Positions 24,526 to 33,504 are shown, numbered from the stretch's first letter. The stretch: 64,000 nt of DNA from Bradyrhizobium quebecense (GCF_013373795.3 NZ_CP088022.1:3658001-3722000), one strand, 5' to 3'. Notes: a model not told the origin generated them from the sequence alone. Numbers and translations are program-made.

Positions 24526-25323
24526 TCATTGGCCGTCGATCTGCCGTCCCATAATGGCAATCGCCTTCTGATAGACCTGCGCTGCATTCCATGCCTCGAT
24601 CGCGGCAAAATTGGGTTCCCCGGGCTGATAACCGGCGCCGGCGCGCCAGCCATGGGCGTGCAGGAAGTTCGCCGTCGAGCTCAGCGCGTTGGCGGCGACG
24701 TCGAGATTGCCGGTGCCATAGGCGAGGACGTTCTTCGGCATGAACTGGGTCTGGCCGATTTCGCCATGCATCGAGCCGCGCGTGCTTCCGGACAGAGTGC
24801 CGCGGTCGATCAGCTTCAGCGCGGCATAGAGCTGGTCGGTGAAGAAGTCCGGGCGACGGCAGTCATAGGCAAGCGTCGCGATCGACGACAGCATGTTCTG
24901 GTTGCCGCGCTGGCTGCCGAAGCCGCTCTCCATGCCCCAGATCGCGATCAGCGGTCCCGGCGGCACGCCGTAGCGCTGCTGGATCGAGGCGAACATGGCC
25001 GCCTGCGACTGCTTCAGCGAACGGCCGCGCGCCACGATGGTCGCAGATCCCCGCTTGGCCATGAACTGCTCGAGCGACAGGCCAAAACTGCGCTGGCCGC
25101 GATCGGCGGCGATCGTCGCACTGGCGTAATGTGCCTGCATCAACGCGTCGATCGCGGTGGCACCGACGCCCTTGGCCCTCGCCTCGCCGGCAAATTGCTC
25201 CTTCCAGGCTTCGAATCCGCCGGGCCCGTTGCCGCACTGCGCCGCGTTCGCCTCTGCGCCCAGCGTTGCAACCATCACGACGATGGCGAGCGCCGACGTC
25301 GCAATCTGCCAGCCCCTGATCAT
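24526..25323 (-). CDS. Lytic murein transglycosylase (MltB type)
   Basis: Cuts peptidoglycan glycan strands in the periplasm with formation of anhydro-muropeptides; 265 residues. The signal peptide ends at about ANA-AQC (residue 28). The SLT_2 domain follows, with the catalytic glutamate in AIWGMESGFGSQRGNQ (Glu132) and the motifs GEIGQTQFMPKNVLAYGTG and AAIEAWNAAQVYQKAI. It lacks the C-terminal peptidoglycan-binding domain found in longer relatives. It stands as a single gene. Confidence 0.9.
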   Translation of the reverse strand: MIRGWQIATSALAIVVMVATLGAEANAAQCGNGPGGFEAWKEQFAGEARAKGVGATAIDALMQAHYASATIAADRGQRSFGLSLEQFMAKRGSATIVARGRSLKQSQAAMFASIQQRYGVPPGPLIAIWGMESGFGSQRGNQNMLSSIATLAYDCRRPDFFTDQLYAALKLIDRGTLSGSTRGSMHGEIGQTQFMPKNVLAYGTGNLDVAANALSSTANFLHAHGWRAGAGYQPGEPNFAAIEAWNAAQVYQKAIAIMGRQIDGQ

Positions 25324-25624
25324 CCGAAACCTCCTCCGAAAAATGTGCCGCCGCCCCTCGCGGGCGCGGCGCTGACGATGGCCTGATGTAGATGACCCGA
25401 CGATGAACGATCCGCCTCAGATTCGGCCGCGGACCGTCACGATATGTCGGCGGCAGCGGATTGGCCATCCCGGCCAGATCAGGCAGGCCGGGGCATTTGG
25501 CCCCGGCGTCCGTCCCGGCGGATTGATGGAATTCAGCGGCGGCGCCCGGTGCGGCCCCGCAACACGGCGCTTGACATTGACGTTAATGAGAAGGTGCTAG
25601 GCCGACCCTCGACAGGAGATCGCG
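25324..25624. other. Intergenic region with divergent promoters
   Basis: 301 bases without a gene between the transglycosylase and merR genes. It should hold both promoters. Only the merR side shows a recognisable element (25571-25603). Confidence 0.4.
25571..25603 (+). promoter_or_regulatory. MerR-type promoter with dyad operator
   Basis: TTGACA at 25571-25576, then the near-palindrome CATTGACGTTAATG (25575-25588) between the hexamers and a weak -10 near 25596-25603. This implies the stretched spacer typical of promoters controlled by MerR proteins, so self-regulation is likely. Confidence 0.4.
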
Positions 25625-26125
25625 ATGCGGATTCAGGAGGCGGCACACCATCTTGGCGTGAGTGCACGAGCGCTTCGGCATTATGAGGCGGCAGGCCTGA
25701 TCGTGCCGCGCCGGAATTCGAACGGCTATCGAAGCTATTCTGTGTTGGAGATCGAACGGGCTGCGTGGGTGAGCGACCTCATCGCCGCGGGCTTCTCGAC
25801 CCGCGAGCTTCGCAATCTTCTGACTGCGCTTGAAGACGGCCGGCGCGGCGCGCGCGTGAACTGCTCGGCAGTGATGCAGGAGAAGCTCGAACAGATCGAT
25901 CGAGCGATCGCGGCGCTGCGCAAGCGGCGGCGCGCCTTGTCGCGTCGTCTGGCTGGACCGGATGGCGGTCGCAGCAATATGAGAACATCAGGACGTGGCG
26001 ATGAAGATACTCAATATCCTGGCGAGACGTTACCTGCCGCTCGAGGGCCTGGACGAGGCCGTGGCCTTCCACGAAGCCCTGATCGGCCAGCCGGCGCGGC
26101 TTCGGTTCGACTATCCCGAATATGA
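25625..26125 (+). CDS. MerR family transcriptional regulator
   Basis: 166 residues. The N-terminal winged helix-turn-helix is textbook MerR: MRIQEAAHHLGVSARALRHY, EAAGLIVPRRNSNGYRSYS, then ERAAWVSDLIAAGFSTREL. A dimerising coiled coil runs over residues 70-112 and contains one Cys (VNCSAVMQEKL). The last 45 residues are Arg/Gly/Pro-rich and are read from bases that also encode the start of the VOC protein, so the functional domain probably ends near residue 115. A GGAGAT ribosome site precedes the ATG. Confidence 0.88.
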   Translation: MRIQEAAHHLGVSARALRHYEAAGLIVPRRNSNGYRSYSVLEIERAAWVSDLIAAGFSTRELRNLLTALEDGRRGARVNCSAVMQEKLEQIDRAIAALRKRRRALSRRLAGPDGGRSNMRTSGRGDEDTQYPGETLPAARGPGRGRGLPRSPDRPAGAASVRLSRI

Positions 26126-26387
26126 TCTCAGGCTGGCGCAGGTCGCCTCGATCCTGTTCATTGCAGGGACGGAACAGAGCCTGAAGCCGTTCACGGCGAC
26201 GCATCTGACGTTTCTGGTCGACGACATCGACGCATTCGCCGCGCATCTCCCCGGCGTCGGCGCCACGATACTGGAGGCCCCCAAGCCGGTCCCGACCGGC
26301 CGCAACATGCTGGTGCTGCATCCGGACCAGACCCGCGTCGAATATGTCGAGCATCGCGACAAGCATCCCGCCGACGTATTGCCTTGA
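26001..26387 (+). CDS. VOC family protein (glyoxalase/bleomycin-resistance fold)
   Basis: 128 residues: MKILNILARRYLPLEGLDEA, VAFHEALIGQPARLRFDYPE, THLTFLVDDIDAFAAHLPG and TRVEYVEHRD, one VOC module with paired beta-alpha-beta-beta units. Candidate metal ligands are His in ATHLTF and Glu in VEYVEH. The ATG at 26001 is chosen, with GGACG before it. The gene overlaps the merR frame by 125 bases in another frame, so the two are co-transcribed and the VOC protein is probably the regulator's target. Confidence 0.8.
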   Translation: MKILNILARRYLPLEGLDEAVAFHEALIGQPARLRFDYPEYDLRLAQVASILFIAGTEQSLKPFTATHLTFLVDDIDAFAAHLPGVGATILEAPKPVPTGRNMLVLHPDQTRVEYVEHRDKHPADVLP

Positions 26388-26455
26388 GCTCGTCAACCAC
26401 ACGGCGGTGCTGACCGTAGCACCAGCTCGCGAAATGCCGTACGCGATGCTGCGTT

Positions 26456-26683
26456 CTACGGCACCTCGCCTCGCCGCAGCGGGCCGACGGTCTGCGGGCG
26501 GTTGAGGAAGAATTCGCGGTTGCCAAGCGCGGCCTCCGCATACTGGTCGATCGCCACGATGATCGCCTGCACGTGGTGAAAGCACCAGCCTTCCCGCGTC
26601 GCCATGTGCCGGACCTCGGCCAGCGCCTTGATCCAGGGCGCATGATCATCGCTGTCGTGGAAATACCGAAGCGGCTCTCTCAT
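26456..26683 (-). CDS. Hypothetical protein, third gene of a small operon
   Basis: 75 residues: MREPLRYFHDSDDHAPWIKA, MATREGWCFHHVQAIIVAID, YAEAALGNREFFLNRP. Rich in His and Trp, soluble. Not recognised beyond being a plausible rhizobial small protein. It overlaps the end of the preceding gene by 38 bases. Confidence 0.6.
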   Translation of the reverse strand: MREPLRYFHDSDDHAPWIKALAEVRHMATREGWCFHHVQAIIVAIDQYAEAALGNREFFLNRPQTVGPLRRGEVP

Positions 26684-26825
26684 CTTTCCTCCGGCAGATC
26701 ACGTCCTCCAGCTCGGCGCGCTTGCGCGACAGCAGAAGCTGCGCCGATGCACTATCGCGTCCGGCCTGCCTCAGCCGGTTCACGGATGCGTCGAACTCGC
26801 GCAACTCGGTGCGCAGCCGCTGCAT
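26646..26825 (-). CDS. Small coiled-coil protein, second gene of the operon
   Basis: 59 residues: MQRLRTELREFDASVNRLRQ and AQLLLSRKRAELEDVICRRK. Charged, fully helical, with heptad-like spacing. The ATG at 26825 follows CTAAGG; a GTG at 26846 (giving a GDDELR lead) is the alternative. No family is recognised. Confidence 0.5.
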   Translation of the reverse strand: MQRLRTELREFDASVNRLRQAGRDSASAQLLLSRKRAELEDVICRRKDERAASVFPRQR

Positions 26826-26838
26826 CCTTAGTTCGTCA

Positions 26839-27135
26839 TCACCCACGCGCTTCGCCGGCGACGAGCTCCCGCTTCGCCGCGCGAAGAAAGATCGGTGGCG
26901 CGGCACGGCGGCGCGGAGCAACGCTCGCATGCACGATGATCGGCTCGCGGTCGCCCAGCATGCCCCGCTCTTCGACCAGACGGCTCATCACCAGGCGCAT
27001 CTTGAGGAGGTCCCCGGCCACGAAGGCGCAGTCCTCATCCCGGTTGATCTGCTGTCGCATGATGGCCTCGGCCTCGAGCATGCTGACGCGCAGCGCCCTG
27101 ATCTGCCTGCGAATTTCGCTGATACGGTTGTCCAT
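26839..27135 (-). CDS. Small coiled-coil protein, first gene of the operon
   Basis: 98 residues: MDNRISEIRRQIRALRVSML, EAEAIMRQQINRDEDCAFVA, MRLVMSRLVEERGMLGDREP. The charged helical repeats of the first 65 residues suggest a coiled coil; the tail is Pro/Arg-rich. A GGAGG ribosome site lies just before the ATG. First of three minus-strand genes with 13-base spacing or overlap. Confidence 0.6.
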   Translation of the reverse strand: MDNRISEIRRQIRALRVSMLEAEAIMRQQINRDEDCAFVAGDLLKMRLVMSRLVEERGMLGDREPIIVHASVAPRRRAAPPIFLRAAKRELVAGEARG

Positions 27136-27565
27136 GGCGGCCTCCTATTCACGGTGGAGGGCGATTAGAACAAAACAAGAACATTGAGTCAAGCGGCAGA
27201 GAGCTGCCTGCCATGGACTTTTGTCATCGAAGGCCGCGCCAGTTCCTCCTACGGGAACCAGGAGTACCTCATTCTCACGAGCTCAACGTGAGGATGTTCG
27301 ATGAAGCGAGACCACGCCCGGGCTCACGGCGAACGCGTGCAAGCGTATCCACGGTGAAGCCGCGCCAGACCGTCACAGCCGGCCGCCTCTTCACTTGCCG
27401 CTCCTCGTACGAGGATGCGCGTCGTCAGGATTTTCTCAGTGCTCAGGCCTTCCGTGGCAGACAAACAGCCGACACATGACTGTGGAACAATTCGCCCTTG
27501 GAACTTGTCTACTCAAATAGACAAATTAGAATGGGGTCGATTCTGTTTCGGTCATTGCGCAGTAC
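27136..27565. other. Gene-free region with an inverted repeat
   Basis: 430 bases. An open frame at 27213-27479 lacks any protein-like pattern. The arms TTGTCTA (27505-27511) and TAGACAA (27518-27524) form a perfect 7-bp repeat around a 6-base loop, 42 bases before the Nudix start: an operator or a small stem. Confidence 0.4.
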
Positions 27566-27961
27566 ATGACGAAGTCTTCCAAACTAGTTGCCGCGAAGCG
27601 CGGCAAGGTCCTTCTGGTCCGACGTCGATCCGACGGGCTGTGGATGTTCCCCGGCGGACGCAGGCGTGCGCGCGAGACCGGCAAGGACTGCCTGAAGCGT
27701 GAGATCAAGGAAGAGCTGCCGAAGCTCAAGCTCGGCAGGCTCAGCCTGTGGAAGGAAGTGACGGCCAAGAACAAGCGTTCCGGCCGCAGGATGAGCGATG
27801 CGATCTTCATCGCCAAGAACGCCAAGGGACGGCTGGCGATCGGCGACAAGAAGGAGATCGACCGCGCCGCCTGGCAAAAGCCGCGCGGACTTCGCCTGAC
27901 GCCGACCTCGCGCTACATCCGCGATCGGCTGTTTCCAAGGAAGCAGCGGCGCCGGAGATAG
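27566..27961 (+). CDS. Nudix hydrolase
   Basis: 131 residues. The Nudix box is complete: GGRRRARETGKDCLKREIKE-E (Gly, five residues, Glu, seven residues, REIKEE), about residues 30-52. The N-terminus is KLVAAKRGKVLLVRRRSDGL and the C-terminus is very basic. It hydrolyses a nucleoside diphosphate linked to some other group; the substrate cannot be told from sequence. It may be a diphosphoinositol or Ap4A type by length. Single gene. Confidence 0.88.
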   Translation: MTKSSKLVAAKRGKVLLVRRRSDGLWMFPGGRRRARETGKDCLKREIKEELPKLKLGRLSLWKEVTAKNKRSGRRMSDAIFIAKNAKGRLAIGDKKEIDRAAWQKPRGLRLTPTSRYIRDRLFPRKQRRRR

Positions 27962-28132
27962 GCGGCGGGATCTCTGCTGCCCGCGGCAAAAAGCACAGAT
28001 TTCGGCTTTGGCATCTGGCGGCTGCGCGGGCACGCCTTGCTGATTTGTTGAGCTTCACCCACCACCGACGCATGCTAGGAATGACGTGATCCGTCCGGAC
28101 CGGATCACGTCATCAGCCGGAATTGCGTCAGA

Positions 28133-29446
28133 ATGGGCTTCCCCTCCAACCGCCAGAGGCGGCTGTTCAGAATCGTTTCCGCGCGTTGGCAGCGCCGGGC
28201 CATCTTCCTTCTGGGCGGCATTGCGGTCGGCGCGGCGGCCGTCGCGCTCGCCCAGCTCGCGGATCTGGCGCAGGTCGCCTTCTCCGCGCTGGTGTCGCAT
28301 GTCCGTTACGCCTCGCTGGTGCTGACGCCCGCAGGCTTCGCGCTCTCGGTCTACCTGACCAATCGCTTTTTTCAGAACGCGCAGGGAAGCGGCATCCCGC
28401 AGGCCATCGCCGCACGCCATCTGACCGACCAGACCGCGCGCGAAAGCCTGGTTTCGCTGCGCATTGCCGCCGGCAAGATTCTGCTAACCCTGTTCGGCCT
28501 GCTGTGTGGCGCATCGGTCGGGCGCGAGGGACCGACGGTGCAGATCGGCGCGTCGATCATGTTTGCGCTCGGCCGCTTCTCGCCCCGGCGCCAACCGGGC
28601 TTGATCCTTGCCGGTGCGGCGGCGGGCGTCGCGGCAGCCTTCAACACCCCGCTGGCCGGGATCGTGTTCGGCATCGAGGAAATGAGCCGCGCCTTCGAGA
28701 CGCGAACCTCCAGCCTGATCATCGGCGCGGTGATCGCCGCGGGCCTGACGTCGCTCGCCTTGATGGGCAACTACACTTATTTCGGCACCAGCGCGACGGC
28801 CCTGCGCAACGGCGCCGACTGGCTCGCGGTCCCGCTCTGCGGCGTGGCCGGAGGTCTGGCGGGCGGCCTGTTCAGCCGCATCCTGATCGCAATGGCGCGC
28901 GGATTTGCCAACCCGGTCGGACGCACGATCAAACGCTATCCGGTCGGCTTTGCCGCGATCTGCGGATTTGCGGCGGCGATTTGCGGGATTGCTTCCGACG
29001 GCGCGATCTACGGCACGGGATATCAGCAGGTCAAATCCGCGCTGGAAGCCGGGTCACAATTGCCCGCGAGCTTCAGCGTGTGGAAATTCCTGGCCACCAC
29101 ATTTGCCTCGATCAGCGGCATGCCGGGCGGCATCTTCGCGCCATCGCTCGCGGTCGGCGCCGGGCTCGGCTCCAACATCGCACCGCTGTTCCACGGCGCG
29201 CCGCTTGCGGCCATCATGCTGCTCGGCATGGTCTCGTATTTCGCCGGCGTGGTTCAGGCCCCGATTACGGCCTTCGTGATCGTCACCGAGATGACCGACA
29301 ATCACGCCATGGTGGTGCCGCTGATGGCCGCGGCCCTGATCGCGCATGCGAGCTCGCGCCTGATCTGCAAGGAAGGCGTCTATCATGCCCTCGCCAAGGG
29401 ATTTATCGATCGGGCTACGCCGGCGCAAAAGGCGACGCCGGCCTGA
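28133..29446 (+). CDS. ClC family chloride channel/antiporter
   Basis: 437 residues, inner membrane, about 10-12 hydrophobic helices. Anion-selectivity motifs are all present: AQGSGIPQAI, CGASVGREGPTVQIGA (gating Glu), ISGMPGGIFAPSLAVGAGLG. GIVFGIEEMSRAF carries the inner proton-pathway-type Glu. It lacks the cytoplasmic CBS domains found in longer relatives. In bacteria such proteins exchange chloride for protons and help in acid stress. The ATG at 28133 lacks a strong ribosome site. Confidence 0.93.
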   Translation: MGFPSNRQRRLFRIVSARWQRRAIFLLGGIAVGAAAVALAQLADLAQVAFSALVSHVRYASLVLTPAGFALSVYLTNRFFQNAQGSGIPQAIAARHLTDQTARESLVSLRIAAGKILLTLFGLLCGASVGREGPTVQIGASIMFALGRFSPRRQPGLILAGAAAGVAAAFNTPLAGIVFGIEEMSRAFETRTSSLIIGAVIAAGLTSLALMGNYTYFGTSATALRNGADWLAVPLCGVAGGLAGGLFSRILIAMARGFANPVGRTIKRYPVGFAAICGFAAAICGIASDGAIYGTGYQQVKSALEAGSQLPASFSVWKFLATTFASISGMPGGIFAPSLAVGAGLGSNIAPLFHGAPLAAIMLLGMVSYFAGVVQAPITAFVIVTEMTDNHAMVVPLMAAALIAHASSRLICKEGVYHALAKGFIDRATPAQKATPA

Positions 29447-29454
29447 AGATTTCT

Positions 29455-30654
29455 TCAGCCATTATAGGCAAACAACTCGATCGGCTCGCTGAAGCCGCGC
29501 ACCGGATGCTCGCCGACATGTTCGAGCGCGAAATCGTGCTCGACAAGATCCGCGAAGGCGCGGGACAGCAGCACCGTCTTCTTCAACTGCTTGGTGAGGG
29601 CTTCGAGGCGCGACGCCATGTTCACGGCGGGGCCGATGACGGTGAAGTCGAGCCGGGTGCGCGATCCGATATTGCCGTACATGACGTCGCCGACATGGAC
29701 GCCGATGCCGTAATTCATCGGCGCGCGGCCCATCATGCCGTTCCTTTCGCTGAGCGCCGCCATCGCCAGCCGCGCCTCGGCTACCGCATGCAGCAGGTTG
29801 GCGCAGGCCTTGGGTTCGCTGAGCGGGAAAATGGCGAGCAGACCGTCGCCGATGAATTTCAGGATTTCCCCGCCATGCCGCGCAATCGGCTCCGACATCG
29901 CGTCGAAATAGTCGTTCAGGAGATCGATCACGTCATCGCGTGGCCAGGAGTCCGAGATCCGGGTGAAATCCCGCAAGTCGCAGATCATGATCGCGGCGCT
30001 CACCGTGGTACCGCTGCCCCGCCGCGTCGCGCCGGCCAGGATCATCTCGCCGGCGTGCGAGCCGACATAGGTCTCGAGCAGCGTCCGCGCCAGGCGGTTC
30101 TTCATCCGGATTTCGCTGACCAGCGCCAGCACCGGCAGCACCGTCTTCAGACTGGCGATATGCGCATCATCGAAACCTCCGGCACGGTCGGTCGCGAAGG
30201 TCACGACATGCCGCTTGCCGAGCGTATGCAGCAACGGCCAGGCCACATAGTCGGTCAGGCCCTGCGCGCGCATCTCGTCATAGAGCGCGTGCTTGCGGCC
30301 CTGTGACGGGTCATGTTCGAGCTTCTCGCGCACCTCGTCGATACCCTGATGGATTTCGTAGACCGGACTGCCGATATATTCCGATCGCTGCTGGACATCG
30401 TAGTCGACCCGCGTGATCTCGGCCTCGCGTTTCCCGTCGGCCCAGATGATCCGGGCGCCGAGCCATTGCGGATGCTGGATCAGGAGATTCATCGTCGCCC
30501 GCTTGAGCGGAATGCCCGTCCGCTGCAGCCGGATGCACAACTCGGCGAAGATATTGTCGATGAAGCGCTGGTCGCGCGTCTCGTTGGTCAGCCAGCTCAC
30601 TACGTCGCCGTCGGACTGCGGCGTGACGTGATCGATGTTGGGGGGCGCGTTCAT
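29455..30654 (-). CDS. Class III adenylate/guanylate cyclase
   Basis: 399 residues. The N-terminal half is a soluble sensor region of the type found in many rhizobial cyclases (YIGSPVYEIHQGIDEVREKL, YVAWPLLHTLGKRHVVTFAT). The C-terminal catalytic domain begins SAAIMICDLRDFTRISD, with the metal Asp, then GGEILKFIGDGLLAIFPL (second metal Asp), GVHVGDVMYGNIGS and TVIGPAVNMASRLEAL (transition-state Arg and Asn). It makes cAMP or cGMP; ADFTVIG-like LDFTVIG suggests ATP. The ATG at 30654 is favoured. Convergent with the ClC gene, 8 bases apart. Confidence 0.92.
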   Translation of the reverse strand: MNAPPNIDHVTPQSDGDVVSWLTNETRDQRFIDNIFAELCIRLQRTGIPLKRATMNLLIQHPQWLGARIIWADGKREAEITRVDYDVQQRSEYIGSPVYEIHQGIDEVREKLEHDPSQGRKHALYDEMRAQGLTDYVAWPLLHTLGKRHVVTFATDRAGGFDDAHIASLKTVLPVLALVSEIRMKNRLARTLLETYVGSHAGEMILAGATRRGSGTTVSAAIMICDLRDFTRISDSWPRDDVIDLLNDYFDAMSEPIARHGGEILKFIGDGLLAIFPLSEPKACANLLHAVAEARLAMAALSERNGMMGRAPMNYGIGVHVGDVMYGNIGSRTRLDFTVIGPAVNMASRLEALTKQLKKTVLLSRAFADLVEHDFALEHVGEHPVRGFSEPIELFAYNG

Positions 30655-30817
30655 GGCTGGCTCCGGAGCGGCGGGTGGGGTCGGCACGCGATATGTCGTG
30701 CTTCCGCCCGGCCGCGTCAACGCCGCCAGCGGTAACGTGAACGAGCAAATCGGCCCGGCCTGCCCCCGCGTGACGCCGTGAGGACGAGCGCTTTGCCCGC
30801 GAGCGTGCTTAGGTGGC

Positions 30818-32062
30818 TCACCCGCCCAGCCGGTCGACTTCGGCCTTGCCGGCCTTCATCACCAGCGGAATGTGCTCGCCCTGGCCCAGCAGGCACGTTA
30901 CATCGCGCAGCGGATTGCCCTCGACCACCAGCAGATCGGCAAACGCCTCCGGCGCGATGCGGCCGAGCTTGCCTTCCATGCCGAGCACTTCGGCGCCGAC
31001 AATGGTCGCGCTATGGATCACGGCCTGCGCACCGAGCAGCTCGGCGCGGATCCGGAACTCGTCGCTCTGCAAGCGCTGCGACGGCCCGAGCAGATCGGTG
31101 CCGAATCCCATCTTGACGCCGGCCTCGCGATAGATCGCGAGCGAGCGCAAGCCGGCGTCACGCACGTCGGCAACCTTGGCGACGCTTGCGGCAGGCAGGC
31201 CGTATTTGGCGCCTTCGGTGGCCAGCGCCTCATAGGTGACGAGCGTCGGCACCGCATAGGCGCCCTGCTCGGCCATCAGGCGCGCGGTCGGAAGGTCGAC
31301 CAGATTGCCGTGCTCGATGGTGCGCACGCCGCAGCGCACCGCGCGCTCGATCGCCTCCGCGGTGTAGGCATGCGCCAGCACATAGGTGTGCCGCGCCTTC
31401 GCTTCCGCGACGATGGCGCGGATCTCGTCCTCGGAATAGCCGAACGCACCGATCGGATCGGTGGGCGACGCGACGCCGCCGGACGCCATGATCTTGATCT
31501 GGTCGGCGCCCATCTGCAGCTCCTCGCGCACCGCCTTGCGCACCGCATCGACGCCGTCGACGACGCGCGCGATCGCGCCGACCCGCACGCAGCAGGAGCA
31601 GGTCGGGTCGCTCAGATAATCCGAGCGGCCGCGCCCGTCGCCATGGCCGCCGGTCTGGCTGAGCGCGCGGCCGGAGACGAACAGCCTGGGCCCATCGGTC
31701 AGCCCGGTGTCGATCGCCTGCTTGAGCGCATGGCCAGCGCCGCCGGCATCGCGGACGGTGGTGAAGCCGCGCTTCAGCATGCCCCGCAGCAGCATGGTCG
31801 AGCGCAGCGTCACCAGCACGTTCGCCATCCGAGCCTGCTGCGACAGGTCGAGCTCGACTGCGACCGCGTGCACATGCAGGTCGATCAGGCCGGGCATCAG
31901 GGTCTTGCCCTTGAGGTCGATGACGCGATCGACTGAGGCCTCGATCGACCGATCGGACACTTCCTTGATCAGGCGATCCTCGACCAGCACGTGGTGGCCT
32001 TCGAGCAGATCGGACCGCAGCGGGTCGAGCAGCGCGGCATTCTTGAAAAGGGTCGTGGACAT
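30818..32062 (-). CDS. Metal-dependent amidohydrolase
   Basis: 414 residues, TIM-barrel amidohydrolase with a binuclear-type site: HxH in MPGLIDLHVHAVAV, Lys in DQIKIMASGGVASPTD, His in YVLAHAYTAEAIERA, His in GVRTIEHGNLVD and Asp in MGFGTDLLG. The N-terminal beta-sandwich holds ALLDPLRSDLLEGHHVLVED. This subgroup includes prolidase-like and imidazolonepropionase-like hydrolases; the substrate is not fixed. The start at 32062 is used because upstream DNA belongs to the MFS gene and an intergenic repeat. Probably transcribed after the MFS gene. Confidence 0.9.
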   Translation of the reverse strand: MSTTLFKNAALLDPLRSDLLEGHHVLVEDRLIKEVSDRSIEASVDRVIDLKGKTLMPGLIDLHVHAVAVELDLSQQARMANVLVTLRSTMLLRGMLKRGFTTVRDAGGAGHALKQAIDTGLTDGPRLFVSGRALSQTGGHGDGRGRSDYLSDPTCSCCVRVGAIARVVDGVDAVRKAVREELQMGADQIKIMASGGVASPTDPIGAFGYSEDEIRAIVAEAKARHTYVLAHAYTAEAIERAVRCGVRTIEHGNLVDLPTARLMAEQGAYAVPTLVTYEALATEGAKYGLPAASVAKVADVRDAGLRSLAIYREAGVKMGFGTDLLGPSQRLQSDEFRIRAELLGAQAVIHSATIVGAEVLGMEGKLGRIAPEAFADLLVVEGNPLRDVTCLLGQGEHIPLVMKAGKAEVDRLGG

Positions 32063-32102
32063 AAGGTCTCCTGTCAGGACGTGGCCGGTCGCTTTAGTTT
32101 GA

Positions 32103-32147
32103 GCATGATCTTTTCGGAAAACCGCTTCACACTTTTCCGGATCATGC
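32103..32147. repeat. 45-bp dispersed palindromic repeat, copy 1
   Basis: GCATGATC at one end and its complement GATCATGC at the other; inside, CGGAAAA pairs with TTTTCCG. A near-identical copy lies at 53576-53620. It sits between MFS and amidohydrolase genes and could form a stable hairpin in the mRNA. It belongs to a repeat style common in Bradyrhizobium genomes. Confidence 0.75.
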
Positions 32148-32148
32148 T

Positions 32149-33504
32149 TCACGCGGCTTCGCTTGCGATGTCTTCCAGCGATCGGCCGCGCGTCGGCACG
32201 CCCATCAGCACGACGGTGACGGCGCCGATCAACAGCACGGTCGTGGTGACGCCGAACACGCCGGCGAAGCCGAAATTCGGGTAGAGATAGCCGACCAGGA
32301 TCGGTGCAATGATCGCGCCGATGCGACCGATCGCGGACGCGAGCCCTGCGCCGGTGGTCCTGATCGCCGTCGGAAACACCTCGGCCGTGTAGGCATAGAC
32401 GCCGGCATAGGTGCCGTTCATGAAGAACGACAGCAGCAGCCCGGCCGCCATGATCTGCCCGTCGCTTGCGGCAAAGGCGAGCCCGAGCGCGCTGGCGCCG
32501 CCGAGGATCATGTAGGATGCGATCGTGGACTGCCGGCCGATCCGCTCGTTGAAAAAGGCGGCGGTGAAATAGCCGGGCACCTGCGCACAATACATCGCGA
32601 GCGAATAGCCGAAACTCTTGGTGATGCTCATGCCGTTCTGGACCAGCAGGCCGGGAATCCAGACGAAGAACGAATAATAGCTGAACGTGATCGACAGCCA
32701 CATGATCCAGGTCATGGTGGTGATCCGCGCCTGGCGGCCGGCCAACAGCGCCGCAAAATTGCTCAGCAGCGTTCCCGACGATACGGCAGGCAGCGCGGGC
32801 TCTGCGACCGGTGGCGGCAGCACACGGCCCTCGCGCGCGAAGCTCGCCTCGACCTTATCGAGCACCGCCTCGGCTTCTTTGACCCTGCCGCGGCTTTCCA
32901 GCCAGCGCGGCGATTCCGGCAGCGACCGGCGCCACCACAGCAGCATCACGACAGGTATGGCGGTGATCACGAGCACGATGCGCCAGCCGTTCTCATAGGC
33001 CGGCACGATGAAATAGCCGAGCAAGGCAGCCGCAACGAAGCCGAACGAGAAGAAGCCGGCGAGCGCGCCGGTGAAGGCGCCGCGGTAACGCCGCGCCACG
33101 AATTCCGCGAGATAAGGCGCGATGATCGCGCTTTCCGCGCCGGTGCCCATGCCGGCAACGACGCGCGCGGCGAAGAACGCCGGCCAGCTGTCCACCGTCG
33201 CGCTGACCAGCGAAGCTGCACTGTAGAGCGCGAGCGCCGACATCATCACCGCACGGCGGCCGATCAGGTCGCCCAGCATCCCGGCAAACAGCGCGCCGAA
33301 CAGATAGCCGACGAAGGTGCTGCTGCCGAGCACGCCGGTCTCGACATTGGTGAGCCCCCAGGCGGTGCGCAGCACCGGCAGGATGAACGCCAGCACGGCG
33401 GCATCCATCGCGTCGAACAGATAGCCCAGGCCGCCCATCAGCAGCAGGTGCACATGGAAACGCGCGAACGGCAGGCGCTCGATGCGCGCCGATATCATTG
33501 ACAT
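32149..33504 (-). CDS. MFS transporter
   Basis: 451 residues with 12 hydrophobic helices, inner membrane. Family signatures are FDAMDAAVLAFILP in TM1, GMLGDLIGRRAVMMSALALY (motif A), RSLPESPRWLESRGR after TM6, and ERIGRQST in the second half. The pattern is that of the sugar/aromatic-acid-proton symporter groups. Divergent from a LysR gene and followed by the amidohydrolase gene, so it probably imports that enzyme's substrate. Confidence 0.9.
   Translation of the reverse strand: MSMISARIERLPFARFHVHLLLMGGLGYLFDAMDAAVLAFILPVLRTAWGLTNVETGVLGSSTFVGYLFGALFAGMLGDLIGRRAVMMSALALYSAASLVSATVDSWPAFFAARVVAGMGTGAESAIIAPYLAEFVARRYRGAFTGALAGFFSFGFVAAALLGYFIVPAYENGWRIVLVITAIPVVMLLWWRRSLPESPRWLESRGRVKEAEAVLDKVEASFAREGRVLPPPVAEPALPAVSSGTLLSNFAALLAGRQARITTMTWIMWLSITFSYYSFFVWIPGLLVQNGMSITKSFGYSLAMYCAQVPGYFTAAFFNERIGRQSTIASYMILGGASALGLAFAASDGQIMAAGLLLSFFMNGTYAGVYAYTAEVFPTAIRTTGAGLASAIGRIGAIIAPILVGYLYPNFGFAGVFGVTTTVLLIGAVTVVLMGVPTRGRSLEDIASEAA

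Noticed and set aside
27213..27479. 88-codon plus-strand frame
   Set aside because: No ribosome site, Arg/Pro/Thr-rich, no resemblance to a family; treated as intergenic.
28123..30306. A 727-codon plus-strand frame running through the ClC and cyclase region
   Set aside because: It is a shadow of the ClC gene and of the reverse strand of the cyclase gene. Composition is Arg/Gly/Ala/His-rich with no domain pattern, while both real genes have full family motifs.
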